This document shows, piece after piece, positions 43,442 through 51,514 of a stretch of 64,000 nt of DNA. Under the pieces are notes generated by a model, which saw nothing but the letters and a program-made list of their open reading frames with translations, was not told the origin of the DNA and searched no databases. Made by a program: the position numbers and the translations under genes. Source of the stretch: Planotetraspora kaengkrachanensis (lineage in GTDB: Bacteria; Actinomycetota; Actinomycetes; Streptosporangiales; Streptosporangiaceae); the NCBI RefSeq assembly GCF_016862895.1, contig NZ_BONV01000001.1, forward strand, positions 542,342-606,341, read 5' to 3'. Every line of letters starts with the position of its first letter. Within the stretch, counting starts at the first letter, position 1.

Positions 43442-43543
43442 TTTCTCGGCGAGCGCCGTTTCCGGTGAGTCCGCTCACATCGCACGGGGGCGTACGGTAT
43501 AAAGAAGTAACCCTCCCGATTCAACCGATTACGGAGGGTACAC

Positions 43544-45022
43544 GTGTCGCGAAGGCTCTGGCGTGCCGCGCTGGCGGGGATCGTGGGTTTCTGCGCGGCG
43601 GGGCTCGGCGCGACAGGCTGCGGTTCCAAGGAGGTCGCCACAGCCGGGGCCACCCGCCTCGACCCTCTGGCGTGGACGCAGTGCGAGCAGGTCTCGACGT
43701 CCTCCGGGTTCGAGTGCGCGACGATGAACGTGCCGCTCGACTACGCGAAGCCCGACGGCGAGCAGATCGGCATCGCCCTGCTCCGCCTCAAGGCGACCGA
43801 TCCCGGCAGCCGACTCGGCTCGCTCGTGTTCAACTTCGGCGGTCCGGGCGGCTCAGGCGTGACCACGCTGCTCAACGCGGCCTCCGCCTTCTCCGCCCTC
43901 GGCCGCCGCTACGACCTCGTCAGCTTCGACCCCCGCGGCGTGGACCGCAGCAGCGGGGTCAAGTGCCTCGACGACCGGCGGATGGACCAGTGGCTCGCCG
44001 AGGAGCCCAATCTGAACGCCGAGAAGGAACGCGACCTCGACGTCGAGTTCGCCAACGCCTGTTACCAGAGATCAGGGAAGGTCCTCCCGTACATCGGCAC
44101 GGTCAACGCGGCGCGGGACATGGACATGCTCCGCACCGCGCTGGGCGACTCCCGGCTCAACTACTTCGGCTTCTCCTACGGCACCCATCTCGGCGCCGTC
44201 TACGCCACGCTCTTCCCCAGGAACGTGGGCCGGATGGTGCTCGACTCCGCGCTTGACCCCTCGGTGAACATGCTCGAGATGTCCAAGACCCAGGCGCTGG
44301 GCTTCCAGCTGGCCTACGAGGACTACCTGGCCGACTGCACGAAGACCAGGCAGAGCTGTCCGCTCGGCGCCGACAAGGCCGCGGCGAACGGCGCGGTCCT
44401 CGCCCTCCTCGACGACCTGGGCAACCGCCCCGTGAAGGTCGGGGACCGCGAGGTCACCGCGACGCTCGCCAGGACCGGCATCACGCAGGCCCTGTACAGC
44501 AGGCTGACCTGGCCCCTGCTCACCGACGCGCTGACCGACGCCAGGAAGGGCGATCCCGTCGGCCTGCTCGCCCTCGCCGACCAGTACGCGGGGCGCCAGC
44601 CGAACGGGACCTACTCGACGCTGCAGTCGTCGCTGCCGGCCATCCTCTGCGCGGACACGACCGAGCGCCCGACCGTCGGCCAGGCGAACGTCCTGGCGCG
44701 GCAGCTGCTGAAGCCCACCCCGATCTTCGCGGCCACCGCGGCCAGCGCGGGCATGTGCAGCGTCTGGCGGACGCCGGGCGAGGACACCAACAAGCACATC
44801 AACGCCACCGGATCGAACCCCATCGTCGTCGTCGGCGTCACCCACGACCCGGCCACGCCCTACCAGTGGGCGCCCAGGCTCGCCGACCAGCTGCGCACCG
44901 CCGTGCTGCTCACCCTGAACGGCGAGGGCCACGGCGCGTACGGCCAGAGCCCGTGCATCGACACGGCCGTCAACACCTATCTGAACGACGGCAAGGTCCC
45001 CGCCAACGGCCTCACCTGCTGA
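43544..45022 (+). CDS. Alpha/beta-hydrolase, TAP-like (tripeptidyl aminopeptidase type) exported lipoprotein
   Basis: 492 aa. GTG start with GGAGGG 5 nt upstream. The signal ends in a lipobox-like GATGC (Cys about 26), so it is probably membrane-anchored. The hydrolase fold shows FNFGGPGGSGVTTL (oxyanion loop), FDPRGVDRSSGVKC, nucleophile in YFGFSYGTHLG, Asp in GVTHDPATPYQWA and His in NGEGHGAYGQSPC. The C-terminal TAP domain with its disulphide cysteines is intact. Such Streptomyces enzymes release tripeptides or cleave esters outside the cell. It is divergent from ppdK across three putative HutC-type sites. Confidence 0.93.
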   Translation: MSRRLWRAALAGIVGFCAAGLGATGCGSKEVATAGATRLDPLAWTQCEQVSTSSGFECATMNVPLDYAKPDGEQIGIALLRLKATDPGSRLGSLVFNFGGPGGSGVTTLLNAASAFSALGRRYDLVSFDPRGVDRSSGVKCLDDRRMDQWLAEEPNLNAEKERDLDVEFANACYQRSGKVLPYIGTVNAARDMDMLRTALGDSRLNYFGFSYGTHLGAVYATLFPRNVGRMVLDSALDPSVNMLEMSKTQALGFQLAYEDYLADCTKTRQSCPLGADKAAANGAVLALLDDLGNRPVKVGDREVTATLARTGITQALYSRLTWPLLTDALTDARKGDPVGLLALADQYAGRQPNGTYSTLQSSLPAILCADTTERPTVGQANVLARQLLKPTPIFAATAASAGMCSVWRTPGEDTNKHINATGSNPIVVVGVTHDPATPYQWAPRLADQLRTAVLLTLNGEGHGAYGQSPCIDTAVNTYLNDGKVPANGLTC

Positions 45023-45092
45023 TCAGCGCCGGCTCGATGCCCGGGCACCGGGATCGGGCCGGCGCAGAGGGTCAAAGCTGGTCGGGCACGGA

Positions 45093-45674
45093 TCAGGTCG
45101 CCCGGGCCGCGGCGAGGCTCGCCACCACGTGGTCGACGATCCCGTAGTCCCTGGCCTCCTCCGCGGTGAACCAGCGGTCGCGGTCGGAGTCCTGCTCGAT
45201 CCGCTCCAAGGGCTGGCCCGTGTGAGTGGCGATGCGCTCGGCCATCAGCTTCTTGGTGTAGCGCATCTGCTCGGCCTGGATCGCGATGTCGGCCGCGGTG
45301 CCGCCGATGCCGCCGAGGGGCTGGTGCATCACGATCCGGGCGTGCGGCAGGGCGTACCGCTTGCCCTGGGTGCCGGCGCAGAGCAGGAACTGCCCCATCG
45401 ACGCGGCCAATCCCATCGCCACGGTGACGACGTCGTTCGGCACATATTGCATCACGTCGTAAATGGCCATCCCCGCCGACACCGAGCCGCCCGGCGAATT
45501 GATGTAGAGGCTGATGTCACGCCGCGAATCCTCGGCCGTCAGCAGGAGCAGCTCCGAACAGATCTTGTTGGCGATCTCGTCGTTCACCTCCTGGCCGAGA
45601 ATGATGATGCGCTGGCCCAGCAGGCGGTCTCCCATCTGCTCCCTGCGCTCGCCCGGGCGTCCCTGGTCCGTCAT
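45093..45674 (-). CDS. clpP: ATP-dependent Clp protease proteolytic subunit (orphan)
   Basis: 193 aa serine protease subunit that forms the 14-mer chamber fed by ClpX or ClpC. The triad is intact: Ser92 (GLAASMGQF), His117 (ARIVMHQPLGG) and Asp166 (DSDRDRWF), at exactly the spacing of E. coli ClpP. It stands alone with no clpX or second clpP next to it, so it is probably an additional paralogue rather than the housekeeping clpP1P2 pair. Start at 45674 has GGGAG. It converges with the TAP-like hydrolase gene. Confidence 0.95.
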   Translation of the reverse strand: MTDQGRPGERREQMGDRLLGQRIIILGQEVNDEIANKICSELLLLTAEDSRRDISLYINSPGGSVSAGMAIYDVMQYVPNDVVTVAMGLAASMGQFLLCAGTQGKRYALPHARIVMHQPLGGIGGTAADIAIQAEQMRYTKKLMAERIATHTGQPLERIEQDSDRDRWFTAEEARDYGIVDHVVASLAAARAT

Positions 45675-45815
45675 GTGATCTCCCTGGTAGTGGCATCGTC
45701 CAGGTGACAGTAACGCCGGTTACCAGAGAAAAGCCCGATCTTTTCGCCGTGGGCACATTTCACTCTCAGCGCATACGCTTATAGCGAATCGGCTTTTTCC
45801 GAAGGCCCGTGAATG

Positions 45816-45854
45816 CGAAAGGCGCCTCCCCGGAATTCGGGAAGGCGCCTTTCG
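45816..45854 (-). terminator. Intrinsic terminator after glyS
   Basis: Perfect 11-bp outer stem CGAAAGGCGCC (45816-45826) / GGCGCCTTTCG (45844-45854), extended inside by CCC/GGG pairs. It lies 48 bp after the glyS stop. Confidence 0.8.
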
Positions 45855-45902
45855 GCGTCTGCGAGCTCAGGCGATCGCTCAGTTGCTCGCTCAGCCGGTC
45901 GC

Positions 45903-47285
45903 TCAGTCGTTGAGGTGCTGGCGGAGGTAGGACTCCACCTGGTCGAGGGACACGCGCTGCTGGGCCATCGTGTCGCGCTCGCGGATCGTCACCGCCTGGT
46001 CCTGCAGGGTGTCGAAGTCGACCGTGATCGCGAACGGCGTGCCGATCTCGTCCTGGCGGCGGTAACGGCGGCCGATGGCGCCGGCGTCGTCGAAGTCCAC
46101 GTTCCAGCGGCGGCGCAACTGCGCGGCCAGGTCGCGCGCCATCGGCGACAGGTCGGCGTTGCGCGACAGCGGCAGCACCGCGACCTTGACCGGCGCGAGC
46201 CGGTGGTCGAGGCGCATGACCGTGCGCTGCTCCATGACGCCCTTGGCGTTCGGCGCCTCGTCGACCGTGTAGGCGTCGAGGAGGAACGTCAGCGTGGCCC
46301 GGTCGACTCCGGCCGCGGGCTCGATGACGTACGGCACGTAGCGTTCGCCGGAATCCTGGTCGAAGAAGGACAGCTCCGCTCCGGAGGCCGCCGCGTGCGT
46401 CGACAGGTCGTAGTCGGTGCGGTTCGCGATGCCCTCGAGCTCGCCCCACTCGGTGCCGGTGAAGTTGAAGCGGTACTCGATGTCGACGGTCCGCTTGGAG
46501 TAGTGCGCGAGCTTGGTGTGCTCGAACAGGCGGAGGTTGTCCTTGTTGATGCCCAGGTCGACGTACCACCGCAGGCGCTCGTCGATCCAGTACTGGTGCC
46601 ATTCCTCGTCGGTGCCCGGCTTGACGAAGAACTCCATCTCCATCTGCTCGAACTCGCGGGTGCGGAAGATGAAGTTGCCCGGCGTGATCTCGTTGCGGAA
46701 CGACTTGCCGATCTGGCCGATGCCGAACGGGATCTTCTTGCGCGCCGACTGCTGCACGTTGAGGTAGTTGATGAAGATGCCCTGAGCCGTCTCCGGACGG
46801 AGATAGGCCAGGCCGGACTCGTCCTCGACCGCGCCGAGGTAGGTCTTCAGCAGGCCGCTGAACTGGCGGGGCTCGGTGAAGGCGCCCTTGGTGCCGCAGT
46901 TCGCGCACGTGATGTCGGCCAGGCCGTTCTCCGGCTCCTTGCCGCCGTGCTTCTCCTGGTACGCCTCGATCAGGTGGTCGGCACGGTACCGCTTGTGGCA
47001 GGACTGGCACTCCGTCAGCGGGTCGGTGAACTCCTTGACGTGGCCGCTGGCCTCCCAGACCTCACGGGCGAGGATCACCGAGGAGTCGAGGCCGACGACG
47101 TCGTCGCGGCCCTGCACCACGGCCTTCCACCACTCGCGCTTGACGTTGTTCTTGAGCTCGACTCCCAGGTGACCGTAGTCCCACGATGCCCGCAGACCCC
47201 CGTAGATCTCGCTCGACGGGAAGACCAGCCCCCGCCGCTTGGCGAGACTGACGATCGTTTCCAAGACGTCGGTGCGACGTGCCAT
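45903..47285 (-). CDS. glyS: Glycyl-tRNA synthetase (alpha2 type)
   Basis: Charges tRNA-Gly with glycine. 460 aa single-chain class II enzyme of the eukaryote/archaea-like alpha2 form normal for actinobacteria. The start at 47285 ([19 protein letters not shown]) replaces a longer in-frame start at 47390 whose extra 35 residues are Pro/Gly/Arg-rich. Motifs include [39 protein letters not shown] (motif 2) and [17 protein letters not shown] of the anticodon-binding domain. A four-Cys zinc-like insertion ([16 protein letters not shown]) is present. Confidence 0.96.
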   Translation of the reverse strand: MARRTDVLETIVSLAKRRGLVFPSSEIYGGLRASWDYGHLGVELKNNVKREWWKAVVQGRDDVVGLDSSVILAREVWEASGHVKEFTDPLTECQSCHKRYRADHLIEAYQEKHGGKEPENGLADITCANCGTKGAFTEPRQFSGLLKTYLGAVEDESGLAYLRPETAQGIFINYLNVQQSARKKIPFGIGQIGKSFRNEITPGNFIFRTREFEQMEMEFFVKPGTDEEWHQYWIDERLRWYVDLGINKDNLRLFEHTKLAHYSKRTVDIEYRFNFTGTEWGELEGIANRTDYDLSTHAAASGAELSFFDQDSGERYVPYVIEPAAGVDRATLTFLLDAYTVDEAPNAKGVMEQRTVMRLDHRLAPVKVAVLPLSRNADLSPMARDLAAQLRRRWNVDFDDAGAIGRRYRRQDEIGTPFAITVDFDTLQDQAVTIRERDTMAQQRVSLDQVESYLRQHLND

Positions 47286-47437
47286 CAGTGGAGCTCCATC
47301 CGGCTGGGTGTCGGCCCTGAGATCGGGTTGGGACGGATCGGGCGGTCCGGCGGGATCCCCACGCCGGAGGCGGCCGGCGAACCCCGGCACCTGCCCTGAT
47401 CCGCAGTCAAGCTTAGGGGAATCCTCCGGCGGCTCGC

Positions 47438-47761
47438 TCAGGCGTTGCCCACAGTCCCTTCACGACTGCGCTCGGAATCTCCCGGCCGGCCGTCCACGAT
47501 CTCGAACGCGCTCGGCTCGTTGATCATGAGGATCATGAGCGGGTACATCGCCATGCGGGCGGCCGACAGCGCCCTCCGGTAGAAGCCCGCGCCCTCCCAC
47601 TCGGTGACCAGCGCCCAGAGCGCGGGCTCGTCCACGGATCTGCCGACCTGCCCGCGCACGTAGCCGGGCTGGGCCGCCAGCACGTCGAGGATCTCGCGCG
47701 CCCGCGCGGCGAACTCCTCCGTCTGGGCGTCGGGGACGGAGTAACGGATCAGGGCGAACAT
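47438..47761 (-). CDS. Antibiotic biosynthesis monooxygenase (ABM) domain protein
   Basis: 107 aa ferredoxin-like fold of the ABM superfamily. The start [34 protein letters not shown] and the middle [19 protein letters not shown] follow the pattern of small dimeric ABM proteins, which range from monooxygenases to stress proteins. No catalytic residue can be named. It sits upstream of glyS on the same strand (152 bp) and divergent from the small membrane protein; this position next to glyS is shared by other actinomycetes, suggesting a housekeeping role rather than antibiotic synthesis. Confidence 0.8.
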   Translation of the reverse strand: MFALIRYSVPDAQTEEFAARAREILDVLAAQPGYVRGQVGRSVDEPALWALVTEWEGAGFYRRALSAARMAMYPLMILMINEPSAFEIVDGRPGDSERSREGTVGNA

Positions 47762-47829
47762 GCCGCCCAGGATGCCACCTGCCCGTGGCGGCGCGCCGAG
47801 CCGGGCGGGGAATGGCTAGGCTCGGGCCC

Positions 47830-48267
47830 GTGGGTAGCGAATCCGATCCGACGCGCGGCACCCCGGCTCCCGGCCGGAGGGTGCCGAGCCATCCCCTGGC
47901 GCGCAAGCCCGCCCCGGGAGCCAGGCCGGCGCGGCCGGTGAGGCGGCCGCTGCCGGCGGGCGAGCAGTTCTTCACGCCGGGGGCGACCGGCCTACGGCGC
48001 GCGGTCGAGCGCGCGAGCGCGGCTCCCCTGGTGTTCCTGTTCCAGCTGCCGCGCTGGCTCATGCCCATCGTGCTGGTGGTGTTGCTGCTGGTGGGACTGG
48101 CGGTGCCCGACTGGCGCGGCGGTATCGCCCTGCTCCCCGTGCTGGCCTTCGTGGTCTGGCTCGCCTACATGTCGTGGCCGTCGCTGGAACTGCGCGGCCG
48201 CCTGCTGCGCGCGGCGGTCCTGGCCTTCCTCGTCCTGTTCGCCTGCACCCGGTTCGGCCTCCTCTGA
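47830..48267 (+). CDS. Small membrane protein, actinobacterial (DUF6703-like)
   Basis: 145 aa from the GTG at 47830; an ATG at 47812 is an alternative. The N-terminal half is Pro/Arg-rich and disordered. From about residue 60 the protein has FFTPGATGLRRAVERASAAPLVFLFQLPRWLMPIVL, then three hydrophobic segments (VLVVLLLVGLAVPDW, GIALLPVLAFVVWLAYM, LLRAAVLAFLVLFACTRFG). I recognise it only as a conserved actinobacterial membrane protein found just upstream of zur; function unknown. Confidence 0.78.
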   Translation: MGSESDPTRGTPAPGRRVPSHPLARKPAPGARPARPVRRPLPAGEQFFTPGATGLRRAVERASAAPLVFLFQLPRWLMPIVLVVLLLVGLAVPDWRGGIALLPVLAFVVWLAYMSWPSLELRGRLLRAAVLAFLVLFACTRFGLL

Positions 48268-48376
48268 GCCCGCCGCGGGAGATGTGCGCGGCCTCGGCGC
48301 GTGCGGATCATGTATGGTTCGCGATCGGCTCCAGGGTCGGTAGATTCGAAGTGCAAGCCGTACACGGGAGTCCCTC

Positions 48377-48763
48377 ATGAGTAAGAGCCGCGACGCCGTC
48401 CACGAGATCCTCCGGCAGAACACCGGGTTCCGGAGCGCTCAGGACGTGTTCACGGAGATGCGGGCCGACGGCGCCAAGATCGGCCTGACGACGGTGTACC
48501 GGGCGCTTCAGTCGCTGTGCGACGACGGCCGGGTCGACGTCCTGCGCAACGACGACGGCGAGTCCGTCTACCGCGCGTGCCAGAGCCAGGCCCACCACCA
48601 CCATCTCGTCTGCCGCCACTGCGGGACCACGGTCGAGGTCGCGGGACCCGACGTCGAGCGATGGGCCGAGGTGGTCGGGGCCGAGCACGGCTTCACCCAG
48701 ATCACCCACACCGTCGAGGTCTTCGGCACCTGCGCCTCGTGCACGGCGGCCATGAGCGACTGA
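48377..48763 (+). CDS. zur: Fur-family transcriptional repressor, zinc type (Zur/FurB)
   Basis: 128 aa metalloregulator that represses zinc-uptake genes when zinc is bound. The winged helix (FRSAQDVFTEMRADGAKIGLTTVYRALQSL) is followed by QSQAHHHHLVCRHCG with His/Cys metal ligands, and a second CxxC (CASC) near the C-terminus forms the structural zinc site with CRHC. Position between the small membrane protein and uppS/recO matches zur in Streptomyces. I do not see a clear Zur box in its own promoter. Confidence 0.92.
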   Translation: MSKSRDAVHEILRQNTGFRSAQDVFTEMRADGAKIGLTTVYRALQSLCDDGRVDVLRNDDGESVYRACQSQAHHHHLVCRHCGTTVEVAGPDVERWAEVVGAEHGFTQITHTVEVFGTCASCTAAMSD

Positions 48764-49020
48764 CGGCGGCGCGAGTCACCCCGTCAGCACGGTCGTCACC
48801 ATGTCCGCCGTCACCATGTCACCGTCGCCGCTGTGTCCGCCGCTGTGTCCGCCGCTGGGCCCGCCTGCGCCCGCGGCCACCGCACACTGCCGCCGGGTGG
48901 CACCATTGCGGCGGCGTTGCGGTGGCGTTGCGAAGTCACTGCGAAATCACTGCGAATCGCCGCCGCGTCATTACGAGGCACCGATGCTGGGCACTACAGG
49001 CCACTGAAGAAGGAGATGCC
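48764..49020. repeat. Intergenic region of short direct repeats upstream of the CGNR gene
   Basis: Several unrelated short repeats are packed together. CGTCACCATGTC occurs twice (48794, 48809). GCCGCTGTGTCC occurs twice plus a diverged third copy (48827-48862). GGCGTTGC occurs twice (48913, 48924). GAAGTCACTGC and GAAATCACTGC are adjacent (48932-48953). The last pair could be a direct-repeat binding site for the CGNR gene promoter. No gene is seen. Confidence 0.6.
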
Positions 49021-49569
49021 GTGCCGTTCAGTCATGACATGGTGTACTCGCTGGCCACCGTGGTCGACCTGATCAACACCTCGCCCGAGGCCGGCGACCA
49101 CGACGCGCTGGCCGACCTCGCGGACCTCGAGGCCTTCGTACGGCTGCGCCGGGTGAGCGGGGTGGCGGCCCTGACCCCGCAGGACCTCGCCGAGGTGGTG
49201 GAGCTCCGCCAGGCCTTCCATGCCGTCTTCACGGCGCCGGACCGCGCGACCGCGATCTCCCGGCTCAACACGCTGCTCGGCCGGACGAGGATCACGCCGA
49301 GCCTCACCGACCACGACGGCTTCCCGCTGCACGTCCACTACTTCGCGCCCGGCGCCTCGGTCGCCGAGCACCTCGCCGCCGACTGCGGCGTGGCCCTCGC
49401 CCACGTGCTGGTCGAGGACGAGTGGGAGCGGCTGCGCACCTGCGCGGCGCCCGACTGCTCCCACGTGTTCGTCGACGAGTCGCGCAACCGGTCCCGGGTC
49501 TACTGCGACAGCCGCACCTGCGGCAACCGCATCCACGTCGCCGCCTACCGGGCGCGCAGGAAAGCCTGA
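49021..49569 (+). CDS. CGNR zinc-finger protein with ABATE domain
   Basis: 182 aa putative DNA-binding regulator. GTG start with AAGGAG 6 nt upstream. The N-terminal ABATE-type region (VVDLINTSPEAGD; LAEVVELRQAFHAVF) precedes the C-terminal zinc finger CAAPDCSHVFVDESRNRSR with CDSRTCGNRIHVAAYRARRK. The second motif contains the exact CGNR signature that names the family. Targets are unknown; it may regulate itself through the repeats just upstream. Confidence 0.9.
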   Translation: MPFSHDMVYSLATVVDLINTSPEAGDHDALADLADLEAFVRLRRVSGVAALTPQDLAEVVELRQAFHAVFTAPDRATAISRLNTLLGRTRITPSLTDHDGFPLHVHYFAPGASVAEHLAADCGVALAHVLVEDEWERLRTCAAPDCSHVFVDESRNRSRVYCDSRTCGNRIHVAAYRARRKA

Positions 49570-49613
49570 GCGCGAAAAGCCGCCCGGCCCGCCGGGGTCC
49601 TCCTGGAGCGGGA

Positions 49614-50384
49614 TCAGACCGCGTTCGGGATCGCCCCGCCGTACCTTCTGTCGCGCTTGGCGAAGATCTCGCAGGCCTGCCACAGGTCGCGGCGGTCGAA
49701 GTCGGGCCACAGCTGGTTGAGGAAGACCATCTCGGCGTAGGCCGACTGCCACAACATGAAGTTCGACGTGCGCTGCTCGCCCGACGACCGGAGGAAGAGG
49801 TCGACCTCGGGGATCTCGGGCTCGTCGAGGTAGCGCGCGAAGATCTTCTCCGACACCTTGGCGGGGTTGACCCTGCCCGCGGCGATGTCCCGCGCGAGCT
49901 TCACGGCCGCGTCGACGATCTCGGCCCGGCCGCCGTAGTTGACGCAGAACTGCAGGGTCAGCGTGGAGTTGCCCACGGTCATGCGCTCGGCGTCCTCGAG
50001 CTCCTTGATCACGCTCTTCCACAGACGCCCCGGACGCCCGGCCCACCGGACCCGGACCCCCATTTCGTGCAACTGGTCCCGCCTGCGGCGGATCACGTCG
50101 CGGTTGAAGCCCATGAGGAAGCGGACCTCGTCCGGCGAGCGCTTCCAGTTCTCCGTGGAGAAGGCGTACGTCGACAGATAGGGGATGCCCAGTTCGATCG
50201 CGCCCTCGATGACGTCGAACAGCGACGCCTCTCCCATCTTGTGGCCCTCTGTCCTCGGCAACCCCCGGGCCTTGGCCCACCGGCCGTTGCCGTCCATGAC
50301 GATCGCGACATGGCGTGGCACGAGATCACGGGGGATGGGAGGCGCGGTGGCACCCGACGGGTGCGGTGCAGGAGGACGGGCCAT
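49614..50384 (-). CDS. uppS: Isoprenyl transferase (undecaprenyl/decaprenyl diphosphate synthase, Z-type)
   Basis: Adds isopentenyl units to make the polyprenyl diphosphate that carries cell-wall intermediates. 256 aa cis-prenyltransferase. Catalytic Asp31 is in [14 protein letters not shown]; other family blocks are [31 protein letters not shown] and the C-terminal [27 protein letters not shown]. It is the second gene of the recO-uppS pair (30 bp apart, same strand). It could feed lipid carrier to the wall-polymer operon that starts at 51515. Confidence 0.96.
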   Translation of the reverse strand: MARPPAPHPSGATAPPIPRDLVPRHVAIVMDGNGRWAKARGLPRTEGHKMGEASLFDVIEGAIELGIPYLSTYAFSTENWKRSPDEVRFLMGFNRDVIRRRRDQLHEMGVRVRWAGRPGRLWKSVIKELEDAERMTVGNSTLTLQFCVNYGGRAEIVDAAVKLARDIAAGRVNPAKVSEKIFARYLDEPEIPEVDLFLRSSGEQRTSNFMLWQSAYAEMVFLNQLWPDFDRRDLWQACEIFAKRDRRYGGAIPNAV

Positions 50385-50414
50385 GTCATGAGCGTATTGG
50401 GTGCCGGACGGTCC

Positions 50415-51248
50415 TCATGCGCGTGAGATGTGCGGATCCTGTGCGGATTCCCACACTTCTCGCGCGCCTGGCTCCGCACCGTCCCGTACCCCGCCCGGCC
50501 GCCGGCCCGCCGGGTCCGCCTGGTCTCTCTCCACGTGCCGGAGAGACCGGATGCCGTGTTCCAGGTGCCACTGGAGGTAGGCGGCGACCAGGCCGCTGCA
50601 CTCGGTGCGGTTGCGGGGTTCTGACGCGTCAGCCGCCTGCCAGTCGCCGCGCAGCAGCGCGATCATCAGTGCGATCGTCTCCGCCGAGGGCACGGCCGCT
50701 CCTGCGGGACGGCACGCGCCGCACACCACTCCGCCCGCCACGATCGCGAACGCGCGGACGGCCTCCGCCCCGCACCGGGCGCACTCCGACAGCGCGGGGG
50801 CGTACCCGGCGACCGCCAGCGAGCGGAGGAAATAGGCGTCGAGCACCAGCCGGGCCTCGTGCCCGCCCTCGACGAGCGTGCGCAGCCCTCCCACGAGCAG
50901 CAGGAACTGGCGCAGCGCCGGCTCCTTCTCCCCCACCGTCAGCCGGTCGGCCGTCTCCAGCATCGCGGTTCCGGCGGTGTAACGGGGGTAGTCAGAGACG
51001 AGAGCCTCGCCGTACGGACGGAGGGTCTCGACCTGAGTGATCACATCGAGCGACCTGCCCGTGTGCAGTTGCAGATCGACGTGAGAGAACGGCTCGAGTC
51101 TCGCCCCGAACCGCGACATCGTCTTGCGCACGCCCTTGGCGACGCCCCGGACCTTGCCCGTCCGCTTGGTGAGGACCGTGATGATGCGGTCGGCCTCACC
51201 CAGCTTCTGGGTCCGTAGCACGACGCCTTCATCCCGGTAGAGACTCAC
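50415..51248 (-). CDS. recO: DNA repair protein RecO
   Basis: 277 aa recombination mediator that helps load RecA with RecF/RecR. The N-terminal OB fold reads LYRDEGVVLRTQKLGEADRIITVLTKRTGKVRGVAKGVRK; the central helical domain and a four-Cys zinc site (SECARCG and CGACR) follow. The C-terminal 45 residues (RDQADPAGRRPGGVRDG and on) are probably disordered. GTG start without an obvious ribosome site. Upstream lies a 266-bp divergent region shared with the CDP-alcohol phosphatidyltransferase gene. uppS follows on the same strand. Confidence 0.93.
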   Translation of the reverse strand: MSLYRDEGVVLRTQKLGEADRIITVLTKRTGKVRGVAKGVRKTMSRFGARLEPFSHVDLQLHTGRSLDVITQVETLRPYGEALVSDYPRYTAGTAMLETADRLTVGEKEPALRQFLLLVGGLRTLVEGGHEARLVLDAYFLRSLAVAGYAPALSECARCGAEAVRAFAIVAGGVVCGACRPAGAAVPSAETIALMIALLRGDWQAADASEPRNRTECSGLVAAYLQWHLEHGIRSLRHVERDQADPAGRRPGGVRDGAEPGAREVWESAQDPHISRA

Positions 51249-51514
51249 ACGGCAATCGTAGGAGAGAGGGAAGGTTTGCGGGCGTTCACCGTCCGGTAAG
51301 GCAGTCTCAGCGACCAGAAATGGTGAAATTTCGGTAAGGATCCAGAGACGATGACAGGGTGAAAAGCCTTGTCAAGCTGGACATCAGGTGTACACACGGT
51401 AAACCTGGGACGCAACGACTTCACCGAAAGGTCACTAAGCTTTGACCTCCGGCGGACTCCCCCGCGCCGGACAAGCCGCTACGGCCTGGATCCCCCGCCA
51501 TGTGAAAGGGTGCC

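Larger units (their letters stand above)
43191..43543. other. 353-bp divergent promoter region between ppdK and the TAP-like hydrolase
   Basis: No gene. AT-rich for this genome. It contains three GTNTANAC-type half-palindromes at regular spacing (see the separate entries). A TATAAA box lies at 43499-43504 about 40 nt before the plus-strand start, without a convincing -35. A CATACT -10-like element lies near 43252-43257 on the minus strand for ppdK, also without a strong -35. Confidence 0.6.

Noticed and set aside
48827..48862. Possible CRISPR or satellite array
   Set aside because: The repeats are 12 bp and directly adjacent with no spacers; no cas genes are present.
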